Assembly: GCA_028622995.1 (NCBI GenBank) | Contig: JAJQJQ010000024.1 | Location: 372,001-436,000, forward strand | From: Panagrolaimus kolymaensis | Taxonomy: Eukaryota; Nematoda; Chromadorea; Rhabditida; Panagrolaimidae | Direction of reading: 5' to 3' | DNA length: 64,000 nt | In this document: piece by piece, positions 1 through 11,390 of the stretch | How positions within the stretch are numbered: the stretch's first letter is position 1 | Layout: each line of letters opens with the position of its first letter | Translations under genes and position numbers: made by a program | The notes under the pieces: model-generated | Databases searched by the model: none | The model's input: the letters and a program-made list of their open reading frames with translations, nothing else | Told to the model about the DNA's origin: nothing

Positions 1-604
1 TTAATAAAAGTACGTTCATTGGCAGTTTAAAAAATTAAAAATAACTCCTATGTCATGAAACTGATGCAGTTAAAAACAATTCTAAAAACAATTTGATGCT
101 CCTACAGTTTTTTTTGTTTGAATTCTCACACTCAGTTAAAAAATATAATTGAAATAAATTTTAGTTTTGTTAAAGTGAATAAAAGTTTTATTTGAAATGA
201 ACAGTTTATAAAAAAAATATTTAAAACAAGTTTTTGCTATGTTACAGTTTATAAAAAGTTTTATTTATTTTGCATCATTTTTTTTAAAGTTCTTGTGTCA
301 AAAAAATCTTACGAAAATGAAGGCAGTTTTCGTTAATGTGTAAACAAAAAAAGTAATTTTTGCTAATTAAATATGGATTCTAACAGTTAAAAATTCAAAA
401 ATGGTTACGGTGGCATTGTTTTCCTTTGCTCAGTTTTAAAAAAAATATTTAAAAAAGTTTTTGACAAAAAATATTTACCAAAAAATTAAAGAAGCCAGTT
501 TTTATTAAAAAAAAATTCTTACGAATCCTAATGTTTTTCTCAACAAAAAAATTCTTTACAGTTTTATTTATTTCCTTTTTAAATCCCTCTTTCTTTCAAC
601 TTAC

Positions 605-3600
605 ATTAAGAGATGAATGACTATCAGCCGAACCAGCCATATGATTTTCAAATGATTGAGGATACATTAATGGCATATTATTCATGGGCGTTCCAACTAC
701 TGGGGATGAACAAGATCCCGCTGTGCCAGATGGGGATGACATGGATGAAGCGGGTCGAGCTGAAGCTGTTCGTTCATCACCCACAACATCCATGGGAATT
801 GTTTTTTTTAATGATCTAACATATCTCGAACAAAAATCATCACAAAGTTCATGAACTTTTTCTAATTCAAGTAAATGAAGTCGGAGAACTCGAATTGCGA
901 GAAGCATCTAAAAAAATATTCTTCCTTAATTTGTCTCAGTTTAAATTTTTTTTACTTACAACATTATCCAATTCTGGATTGGGTCGATATAAAGATGGTT
1001 GAGATTGTTGCATACGAATAAAAGTTTCAATATCATCTTTAAATGAAGCAGCTGAACATATTGAAGAACCATTTGCATTATCATTTGGGTCTCGAGGAGA
1101 GCTTGTAGCTAATTCGCATTTTTCTAATAAACATGTTAATAATGGAAATAATGGATGGCTGAAAAACAGTTTATTTATTTATATGTTAATTCCATCATTT
1201 ACAAAACGTATCAGTTTAAATTTAAATAAAATATTTTAACCAAAGAATATGGAGGGGCAGTTAAATTTTATTCTGAGATACTGTAACACGGCAAATTTAG
1301 AATTCAGTTTTTTAATGAAAACATTGCTGGTGCAGTTTAAAAATTTTAATATATGTTTTTTAGTTTTTTAATTTTACCCTTTAATTTAAACCCAAAAAAC
1401 ACCCTTCATCCCTCTTTTTTTAAATGACAGTTTTATTACAACTTCAAAGCAATAAATTAAAAAATTTCACATTTACTTGTCAGTTTTTTTGTCACTCTTA
1501 TTTTCCAGCTATATCTATCTAATTTTACAATTCAGTTTAAAAAGCCATATTTTATTTTAACAAAACAAAAAAATTTGTTTTGAAAATTTAAATTTAATTA
1601 TTGTAAAAAATTTTTTTTGACAAATTGCAAAACAAATTTTTACTGCACGATTCACAACAGATTTATAAATATTTTAATGAAAAAAAGAGACGAGAAAAAA
1701 ATGAAAAAGAAAAATTAGGTATAATCAGTCATTGTTTCAGTTTTATAACCAGTTAATCTATCATTGTTTTTTTTCTTCTTCTTTTCTCCCATCATTTTTT
1801 TCCTAATCATTTTTAGGTAATTTTTCATGCAAAAACAATTCAAGGTTCGTGGCCCCTATATTGTTCATCTATGTGCATGGATGTGCTGCGTGTTTGTTTG
1901 CATTCTATCTATCGTCCTTTTTTTCATTATGATTATTAGTGCCTATATTTTTTAATGAAAAAAAAGGTAAAATAGTTAAACCAACGAACGAGAAAGACAA
2001 ACGTGAAAAAATTAAAAAGACTCCAAACTGAAAGAATTTTTTTTCGATGTCTCTAAGATATGAAAATAATGAAGAAAAAAAAATGAAAAGAAAGAACAAC
2101 TGTCTCTTTTCTTTCTTTCTTTTTTTTGGTTGGGTTTTATTTGGATGGTTCTTGAAAAAAAGAAAAAGAAAAAAACCCAGTTGCAAAAAAATGGATCGTA
2201 TGCTTTTTAAACAACGGTTAAGAAAAATTTTTTTTGTTATAAAAAATTATTTTAAAAATGAACGAACAAAAAAATTTGGAAGATGAAAAAAAAAGAGTCA
2301 CAAGTTGATTGATAGATATCTTCTTCTTGCTTTTTTTTAAAGCAAAGGCTTTTTTTGTTTGTTAAAGAAAAGCCAAAAAATGAAATGAAGTAAAAAAAAC
2401 GGAGATAATATATTTCAGTTTTAAACACATCTTGAAGCAGAACATGCAGTTTTTAATATTTAGAATATCTAATTCCGTCTTTTCTAATTTATTACAGTTT
2501 TTTGATAAAAAAAATGAAACTCAAGCTGAAACCTTAAAAATCTTACTCGGCTTCAGTTAAAACATAAATAAAAACAACGAATATGAGCTCAGTTTAAAAT
2601 AATTTAAAAATCTAATTATTTCCCATTCCGTAGTTTTTTATGCCAAAAATCCTCCTCAGTTAAAAATCCAAAAACCAAAAAATGCAGACAGTTTCAAATT
2701 CCAAAAAACATCAGCTGATGCAGTTAATAATTGTTAATAATATTATAAATATCCATCCAATCACCTCCAATCCCTTTAACTACGTCCCACTTATCAATCC
2801 CAAATACATCTTCTCCCTTCATCATCATTAATTTATAAATAATCATCACTTATTTATTCCCTTTTCCTTCTTCTCTCATTTACCCTTTCCTTTCTTTCTC
2901 CTTCATTTGATTACCTTATAAAACATAAAATATGTAATTAAAATTGATTGAAAAAGAAAGATAAATTAAAAAAACTTGTCAAAGTCAAAAAATGAAAGAA
3001 GATGAAACACAAATTTATTTTGTTTTATGTTTTATTGATGAAAAATAAAAAATAAAATAAACTTCCCATAAAGATTTAGTAGAGACTTTTAAATCAAAAA
3101 GAAAGAGTGAAAGAGACAAGGAAAAATAAATGAATAAAAATAAAAGTAAAATTAATGATGATGACAAATAAATAATGTTTCAATTATTTTTTCACTTAAA
3201 AGAAAATAAATAAATAAAAATAAATTATGTAAGTGTTAAAAAGAAAATTTATGTTTTTTTGGCTTTAAAAAAATGATAAATGAGTGACACCAAAAAAGAA
3301 TGAATAGTGATAAATATTATGGAAGCTACTTTTCCAAATGCAGTTTTTTTTATTACCACGAACTTATTCGAGTTGTTACAGTTATTTTTATTTACATAAA
3401 AAAAAATCTCTAATGGAGTTCCAACCGCTGTTATGAAACCTCAGTTTTTTTCTTACTAGAAAACTTTTAAAAAACCAATTCAGTTTTAAATTTAAATAAT
3501 AATAAAAAAATGTAAAACTCACGAATAAATATTTTGTTTATCAACTCTAAATATTTCAGTTTGAGTTGGATCTTCATGTGATCCACCTCCTTCACCCATT

Positions 3601-3764
3601 AAACCATAACTTTGTCCAATGACTGAAGCCACGGATGCCGCAGCTGAAGCGGCATCTTGGCCATTCGTAAAAAATCCTAATGGATGATTTTGAGATTGTT
3701 GTTGGGAAGTTTGAATTAAATCTATCGCTTCATTACCGCCTTCTCCTCCATTTGGTTGATACAT
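605..3764 (-). CDS. unc-62: UNC-62/Meis TALE homeoprotein, 5' coding exons (partial)
   Basis: Three minus-strand coding exons: 3764-3523, 1158-960 and 907-605. Phases match (TC|C gives Ser; then phase 0), with donors gtgagt, gtaagt and gtaagt. Exon 1 encodes a Gly/Gln/Ala-rich N-terminus ending DKQNIY. Exon 2 begins with the Meis-A signature HPLFPLL...EKCELAT and ends NPELDNV. Exon 3 carries the Meis-B signature [20 protein letters not shown] followed by PMDVVGDER and a Ser/Pro linker. In this family these two blocks bind PBC/Exd partners (CEH-20 in C. elegans), and a C-terminal TALE homeodomain binds DNA. The homeodomain is not present: the last donor at 604-599 leads into an intron running off the left edge, so the gene is truncated by the window. 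The start at 3764 is the only Met of the first exon; no clear acceptor precedes it, so alternative 5' exons are possible. Confidence 0.9.
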
Positions 3765-5745
3765 TTTTGGCTTTTTTTAATTTGTATTCAGTTTTTAGTA
3801 ACACGAAAGTTTGATATCCGAGCTGATGAAGACAGTTTTCGTTGTAATAAATAATTATTTTTCCAATCAAGGCCAATGTTATTTTCCTTTTTCCTTCTTT
3901 GCACGCTTATTTTTTGTTTTTACCCTTCCTTGCTTTTGAATCTCTAAAAAATGAAAAGGATACTTATTTAAAAAAGTAGTAAATTATTTTAACACATAAT
4001 ATTTCATCTTTTTTTTTCTCCCGTTCATTCTCCTCGTAAAACAATCAAACAAATTTCCTTCTTTGAAAAGATGAAAAGTTAGTTGTCAAGTAACATATTT
4101 TTTATTTTTGACTTGACAGACAGATAGATATAAAACACTTTTTTTTAAAACCATCATCAACAACAATAAAAACAATGTTTTTATTCTTTTTATTTATTTT
4201 TTTGCCGTTGTTGTCGTTGATGGTTCTTCTTTTTCTTGTGTCATCGTCAGTCAAATTCACTCAAGAAAAAAAACGATAACTCTCGGGCAAAAAAAAATTG
4301 ACACACGCGCGCGATAATATATAAAATTTGACAGACTACCCTATTGACTACCGAAACAAAACAAAAAATAAATATATATAAATAAGATGGACAACATTGT
4401 CGTTTAAATGACAGGAAGAAGTCATTGATGATGAAAAATAAAAAAATATATATATTTAAAAAAGAAAGTGGGGGGAAAAAATATAGCATTCTCGCATCCA
4501 ATAATACTTTATGTATTTGAAATGTGAAAAGAAGACAGAAAGAAGAAAAACGACCCAATGGTTAATGTCTTCTGGCAGTTTTTCGTCTCGTTCTCGTTGG
4601 TGGCGGTTGTCAGCCATCCACAGTCAGAAAAGAAGTAAGAAGCATAAAGAATTTTTTGAGAGTCGAAAAGTTGTTGTTAGTTAAATGTCAGTCAAAAAAT
4701 TGAAAGAAAAGAAAAGAAGCGAGAAAAATCTCTAAATCAATCGCATTACTCACTTTTTTTTTGTTGAGAAGAAGGACGGGGAAGGAAAAAGACAAAACGA
4801 TGGATGGATGGAAGGAAGGGTAGTAGCAGAAGTCATGTCAGTCATCGTCAGTCAGTCAGAACACAAATGCTCAACCCCCTTTTTTTTGCTTTTGGTGTAT
4901 GTGTATGTATATATATATGCCCCCTATATCTATGACGCTATATAGCGATGGAAAGATGGCGAAAGGAAAGAGAAGAAAAAAACGAGTCGAGGCCATTCTT
5001 TTTTTTTTACATAGACATTTCCTTTCGTCTCCTCTATGTTGTGCCCTAACATATACACACATTATTTTTCGATCGTGTATGCATTTTATTTTTAATAAAA
5101 ACTTGTTTGTCTGTGAACCAAAACAACGATGAAGCAAGCCAATAACCAACCCTAAATCCCGCCTTCTTTTCAACAAGGCCCTCGCTACTGTATCCTTCCT
5201 CTTCTTCGTTCATTGACTTCCCTTTTCCCTTTGCTTTTGACTATTATTTTTTTCTCTTAGTTTTCTTTCGGCGCAAAAAAAAGAAGAAAAAAGTAAAAAA
5301 TTCGTTTTTTGTTTTTTCTCCTAAAAAACAGAAAATCCAGGGAGCTCTTTTCGTTCCATTTACACGCAGCAACGAAATAAAACTGTTTTTTTCTTCTTTT
5401 CTTTGAAACTAGACTTTTTTTGTGCGTGTCTCCTGATTTTTCTTCGTTCATCAAAAAATATCACCCGAAAATGGAAAAATGTGAAGAAAAATTTAGATGA
5501 AGGCATCTTCCAAATATATCGATAACGACAAACCCCGCTGGATAGATAGATAGATTGGATCATTGACAAACGTCGTCAAACGCGCATTAAAAAAAATAAG
5601 AAAGAAAAAAAACAGGCGCGAAAAATATCTTCCTTTTTTTCTTCCTTCAACAAATTTTTTTCTTTGTCCTCCTTTTTTTTCAATCTCTTCTTCGTCTTCT
5701 GCAGTGGAGTATTTTTTTTTTGTCTATCCCCGTTTGCTTTCGAAT
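3765..5745. other. Array-poor tract upstream of unc-62; candidate promoter
   Basis: No gene is seen. Apart from copies near 3788, 3831 and 4575 the CAGTT motif is missing. The sequence is dominated by purine/pyrimidine tracts (runs like ttcttctttt and agaaagaaaa), with less biased patches around 4555-4900 and 5160-5240. It lies immediately 5' of the first recognised unc-62 coding exon. Open reading frames in it are low-complexity Phe/Lys-rich and unconvincing. Promoter or 5' UTR function is inferred from position only. Confidence 0.4.
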
Positions 5746-7625
5746 TCCTCAGTTTTTTTGAAATTTTGTTTTTTATTTTTTTAACTTGTTACAAAAGCAA
5801 TTAAGAAAATAATTTTACCCGCCAAAAATGTTCTTGTTGAACTCATAAATTTCAACTGCTTATTTTATGATCCGTCAGTTTATAGCTTTTAAAAATTATG
5901 TAAAAACTTTTGTCGGAAAAAAACCGCGCAAATAAAAAAATTCAGTTAAAAAATATAATAATGCTCGAAAATTGTTTTGCTTACTTTTAATCTTGAAACT
6001 CGGATTAGTCAAACTCAGTTTTTAAAAAAATAATTTATAAATCTTTAAATGGAATAACCTTACTCGCAGTTTTTATTGAATAAAAATAGGCTTAATGCTT
6101 TTCAAAGATGAAAATTTAAAAAAGCAGAAGACAAAAACGACAGTTAAAATAAAATGAAAAAATATGTTAAATTTTTTTATTATTTATTTGTTTGTTCGTT
6201 TCAGTTTTTAGAATATAAAAAATAAAAAATGTTTTTTTGGAACACAGTTTTCGACAGTTTTTTTAATTTAAAAGCCCCAAAAAATTTTAGCGTCGTAGAG
6301 GATACTCAGTTTTGTTTCCTAGAAAAATGTGAAAGCACCCAACTAAAGTTATTCAGTTTAAGTTAATTTTTAATAACAAAAAAACACAAACATACTCTCA
6401 CGTTAATCCACAGTTTATTTTTTAATATTTAATTCCCTCCCAAACTTACCTTTAAAGCCAATAATATTTCTGTTAATAACTTTTGTTCTTTCCAGTTATA
6501 TTTCTTATTTTTTTTAAACATTGTGTTAAAAATACACGTGATTTCCATTTTAACTTTTTTCGCAACATTAAAACACCGATAAGTATTAAGGTCTATGTAT
6601 AAAAAAAACACCTCTCTTAGGCAACAATTTTTTTTTGATAGATAATGGAAGCAATCATTTTTTCTCTTTCTTTTACCTTCAAAGTGCAAATGTTGCAATT
6701 TGACCACTCTCTTTCTTTCCTTTTTGCTTGATATAATTCTTCATTCGCTTGCTTGCTCAATGATTCAATGGTCGCAGTTTTTTTTCCATTTTTTATACTT
6801 TGATTTTTATTTGGTTTGAAGTTTTTTTATGATTTTTATCAACAATGTATGATAAATGGGATTGTGGAAAAGAAAATGAAAAGGAAAATGGAAAAAAGAG
6901 CTGCAAAAGAAGAAAAAAACTTAAAGCAAAAAGATAGAAACTAACTCAGTTTTAAATGTATTAATAGAATTAAGTTGAAGTATGCATGTTAAAGCTCCTC
7001 AGTTTAAAATTAATAAGATTAAAATTATGCAATGAATCAAAAAGTAGAACAGTTAAAATTAAAACACAAGGAAAAAAGATACAGGATTATCAACAGCTTT
7101 TAAAATATGCGAATTTCCTATAAAACAACAACACAAGCGTGATTTTTTTTAGAAATCTTTATTAAGAAGTATTTGAATGAAACAGTTATAAAAGCAAATT
7201 TCAATTTGCACCAAAGTCAATGTTCCACAGTTAAAAAAAATTGGAAGTCATTTCATAGACGACAAGAAACAAGTTTAAGCATGCCATCTTAAAAAAGTTA
7301 CCACGAACGGCCATTCATAACAGTTAATAATTTTTCGTTTAAAACTAATAAGTTGTATTAAAAATTTTAAGAAATTGGATAATTAATTTGCTGCAGTTTA
7401 CAAAGGGTTATACATTAAATTCATGCTTTTATCTTCAGTTTTTTTTTTCTTCATACCTGTTTTTATTTCCAACTCGTATAATCAGAACGTACACGTTAAA
7501 TTCAGTTTTTGAAAAAAAAATATGTTCCAATTAAGCCATTATTATGCAAGTCAAGCACTGAGATGCGCAAATTCAGTTTTTGAAAAAAAAATTTATGCTT
7601 TAAACAAAAAATCATTCTCTATTTC
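5746..7625. other. Gene-free motif-rich DNA
   Basis: Dense plus-oriented CAGTT copies resume here, for example near 5749, 5876, 5942, 6015, 6067, 6243 and 6355. Two neighbouring copies near 7500 and 7571 share about 24 identical bases around the core. No credible exon, RNA gene or transposon was recognised. Confidence 0.5.
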
Positions 7626-9890
7626 AGTTTCTTTTTTGGTATCACATTTATTTTCCATGCTTTTTTTTTGCTTCAATTCCATTTTTATCCATAACCAACA
7701 ACAAAAAAAACCAGCTGTCGATCAAATAACGGCGCCAGCCATCCAAAAAAAAAGATTCTTCAAGCTTCTTGTTTCAAGTCATTGCAATAAAACAATTTTT
7801 TTTTTGTTTTAATGAAGAAGAAAAAAAAGTCGCAAAGGAAAGGAAATGAAAAAAAGATAAGCATCTGGTGAAAGTAAAAAAAATTATATGCGAGTATAAT
7901 AATCATCGTCGTCGACGTCGTTGGCTTCGAGCCGATCGAAACCAACTTTCTTTTTTCCCAACAAAAATAAGTAAGAAAGAAAAAAAATGATTAGGTTTGG
8001 TTCTGCTGCGTTTTGTTGTTGTCTGCGACCTTTGATCAGAAAAAAATGTATTTTTTAATTCCCAGTTTTTTTATACCGTAATTCGGGGGTCAGAAAAAAA
8101 TGAAGAGAAAAAAGTTTCTTTCTTAAAAGAAATTTTATTTTTGCAACAACAAGAAAAATATATAAAAGTTTCTTGTCTCTTTTTTTATTCTTATTTTAAA
8201 GCCACCATAAGAAAATTGCAAAATTGCGGTAGTGACGAGCAACGTCAACGATGATGGTTGGTAGTGATGCTTTCCCTCTTTCTTGCTCTTTTTTTTTATT
8301 TTCGAAGAAGAAAAAAATTAAGAAAGAAAGAAAGCGAGCAAAAGAGAAGAGTGACTGCCACGAAAAAAACAGAACAAATCCATCAACTCACTCGTTTTTC
8401 TCCCGCCTCAAGGTCACTTTTTATTTTTTATTTTTTGACTGCCGCTGCTTCGAATGCTGCTGCTGCTGTTGTTGAAGCTTTTGGCGCGCGCGCTCTTTCC
8501 CTCTCAATTTCATCCTTTTTTTCTTTTTTTGTTCTTTGTTAAGTTGGTTGAACATTTGTGGATTTGAAAATGGGATAAAATAAAAATAAAAAAACCGCAC
8601 CACAAAAAAAAGATGGAAAATTTGCCTCTCTTCATTCCATACGGCGGTTGCCTGCCATTCTTTCTTTCTTTCTTTTTGCCGTGCTGGAGAAAGATATATA
8701 CCACCATCGCCGCCAAAGAAAAAATAATGATGGTGACGAAGCCGGCTGCTGCGATGCTGCTCATTTTATTGCTCCTAGCCTTCTCTCCTCAATCGCTTGC
8801 TTTCTGCGGCTTTTTTTGGTAAATGGTTGTGGCGCCGCACAATGAACGCATTTGCTGCTATTAGCTCCTCCAAAACATAGAAATGGAAAAATGTTTTGGG
8901 ACTTTAAAATAAAGAAGAAAGAAAGAAATGATGCAGCCAACAACAAACACACAAAGTCATTCTTTTTCAATATAAAAAAAAAGAAAAAGAGCAAAAGCTT
9001 GGATTTGAAAATGAGAACGAACGAACGAAAGAAACGGCACTTTCTTCTTTTTTTGTTTTACAGCTTGCTTTTTTCTTCCTTCAAGAACCAAATGCAAGTT
9101 GTGGTAGTGGTGGCCTCGTTCAAAAATGCAAGAGAAAAAAAATAAGAAAAAGAAAGAAAGATATCCTGAAAATGAGCCATTTGGCTATTTTCTTTTCCTT
9201 TTTTGTAGGCCCTGAAAGAAGAATTCCAAAAAAGAGGGGAAAGAATAAAAACCCTAAAAACAAAGATACAGCAACACATCTTTTTATAAAATCTTTTTTT
9301 GTTTTTGCTACAAAAACAAAAAGATAGTGTCCCAAATGAATTTGAATAAAAAAAGGAGAAAATAGAGGGAATAGTTTTTTCTAATTTTTCTGCAATCTGA
9401 TTCCATTTTTTGTTCCCCTCTTTCGCAAGAGAGTTGCATCTTTTGGGAAATCGACGACGGCGATAAAAGAAGATCTGTTATGCCTTTCTCAGCCAAAAAA
9501 TAAAATAAAAGGGGGATATGCAAACACAATCAAATAAAAAAATAAAAATAAAGGGTAAAATCGAGAGAAAGAAAGAGGAGAAAAAGGTCAAATTCTCCCG
9601 CACTCAAAAAAATATATATAACAATTGCGTAATTGCCGTTGCCGAATTGAGAGAAAATGGGGAAAAAAGAAAGGGGGAATAAACACACGCTCGAGCAATT
9701 TTAAATCGGAGTCAATTGTCATCGATTTCCTCTCCCTCTCTCTTTTCCTTTTCCTTTTTTTGCCTTTTTTCCCAGATAGATTTAATCGCCATTTTTTGCT
9801 GAAAACAATTGAAAATTATTATTATTATTTTGAGGTTTTAAGGGATTTTAACAATAATAATAATAACAGCATTTTTCATCATACAAAATT
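7626..9890. other. Array-poor tract; candidate distal regulatory region
   Basis: Over about 2.2 kb only one CAGTT copy (near 8063) was seen, against an expectation of around 35 at the flanking density. The DNA is rich in polypurine/polypyrimidine runs and has several relatively GC-rich patches (7905-7950, 8440-8500, 8640-8830). Short overlapping frames on both strands are low-complexity. No protein family or RNA gene was recognised. It may be an enhancer/promoter or an unrecognised 5' exon region of unc-62; this is inference. Confidence 0.4.
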
Positions 9891-11390
9891 AAACTCAGTT
9901 TTTATAAAAAGATCAATCCAACCAAATAAATGCCGGAACAGTTTTTAATTTAAATCTAAAAAATCTAAATCAATAGTTGCTGGTTTATTTAAATTTTGTG
10001 AAATTAAATCAAAAAATAACTATCAAACTTTATTTTCTCGGAACAGTTTTTCAAAAGAAAATTTGTACATCATTATGTATCCTTACAGTTTTTTTTATAT
10101 TTTTTTAGTCGTTTTGCGATTAAAAAAAAGCGCTCAGTTTTGAACTTGCCTCTTGTTAAATTAACATATGATGGAAACGTCCTGGTCAGTTAAAAAAATT
10201 AAAAAAAAATTCTTCTTTTGATTTCTTTTATTATGTTTATCAGTTTTTTATGATCAAGAAGCCTACTCACAATTTTTGGAGTATGTAAACAGTTTTATTT
10301 TCACAAAAATTTTTTTGTTACTTGATAAAGTAATTATTCATAACAAAATTGTTATAATAAATGCTAGATATTTGGTAAAGAAAAAACACAAAAGCCAGTT
10401 ACATATTTCGAAAACAATTAAAGAAAAGTACTTGTTAAAGTTAAACACAATTTTTGAAGAAACCCAGTTTGAAAATGTAAAAATTTAGGAAAAAAACATT
10501 CATGGAATCTTTATTTCAACACAGAATTCTAAGGACAGTTTAAATTTAAAAAAACCGAGAAAGATACAAACATACAGTTTTTTTGAAAAATATTGCAGTT
10601 TTTTTTATTAAAGTTTCTTAATTTCGTTCGAAACAGTTTTCTATTTTATGACTTTGTGCTTGTCAATAATCTTATTCAACTAGATTCATCGTTGCTTCAG
10701 TTTAAAAACACATTAGAAAATTTTTCACTGGCGACTTTCATTAATCAAGACTTTGCCCTCAAATCAAACCAGTTTTATTTTCACTATAAGAATTATTTAA
10801 AATATTTATTGAAAGTTTTTCAACAGTTAATAAAAAATGAAAGTATTATCAATATTCAGTTTTGATTATTTCTTTTAATTTTAAAAAAATATGATTTTTT
10901 ATGATCTTACTGTTGTACAAAAAATATAATAAAACCAAAGTCATGAACGTGTTGACAGTTTTTTTTTCATACATAAATATTTATTTAGTAAATATATTTT
11001 AACATTGATTCGGGGCATCTCTTTTGATTAAATCCCAATTAAATACTCTCTTATTCAGTTTTTTTCTCAATCTTTTTTTAAAGCACGCGCAAACAAATGG
11101 TTGATGGGTGGAGTGCAGTTTTTAAATTTTTTAAAAATATTTTGATTTTAAAATAAGCACCAAAAACAAGCTTTAAAATTAAATAAGCTTCTTATTCAAC
11201 AGTTTTTTTTAATTATAAAATTTTTTCATATTTGGTATATCAATCGATTCGATTCATTCGAAACAAGCTAAATTACCTCATGTAATTGGTTGCCTTCAGT
11301 TATTTAATTTTTAAATCTTTGAAAAAAAAAGCAGGCTGAAATTTGCTGCAAAAATGCTTCCAGAGGGAACGTAAATGATCAGTTTAAAAA
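9891..11390. other. Gene-free motif-rich DNA up to the first orientation switch
   Basis: Plus-oriented CAGTT copies occur at normal density (for example near 9894, 9940, 10045, 10086, 10135, 10185 and 10242). Two AT-rich frames (10276-10488 and 10593-10865) each contain several motif copies and resemble no family, so I treat them as chance frames. Confidence 0.5.

Larger units (their letters stand above)
1..11386 (+). repeat. Oriented CAGTT-motif array, domain A (plus orientation)
   Basis: Non-coding DNA here carries CAGTTT or CAGTTA plus a 10-25 base A/T run again and again on the plus strand. In the first 600 bases it starts near 22, 67, 104, 134, 202, 245, 322, 385, 431, 497 and 558 (intervals about 30-77). 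The opposite orientation (AAACTG) is almost absent; exceptions are near 55 and 2025. The array is interrupted at unc-62 exons and at array-poor tracts (about 1.75-2.4, 2.7-3.3, 3.85-5.75 and 7.6-9.9 kb). The last plus-oriented copy is near 11381. Confidence 0.85.

Noticed and set aside
9815..9866. ATT/AAT repeats forming a hairpin
   Set aside because: (ATT)5 and (AAT)5 can pair, but simple AT-rich microsatellites are expected here and nothing else marks the site.
7626..9890. Many overlapping small frames on both strands
   Set aside because: All are Phe/Lys/Ser low-complexity translations of purine/pyrimidine tracts.
10276..10865. Two 70-90 codon plus-strand frames as a possible gene
   Set aside because: They contain several CAGTT array copies in frame, have biased Ile/Lys/Phe/Asn composition, and no splice or family support.
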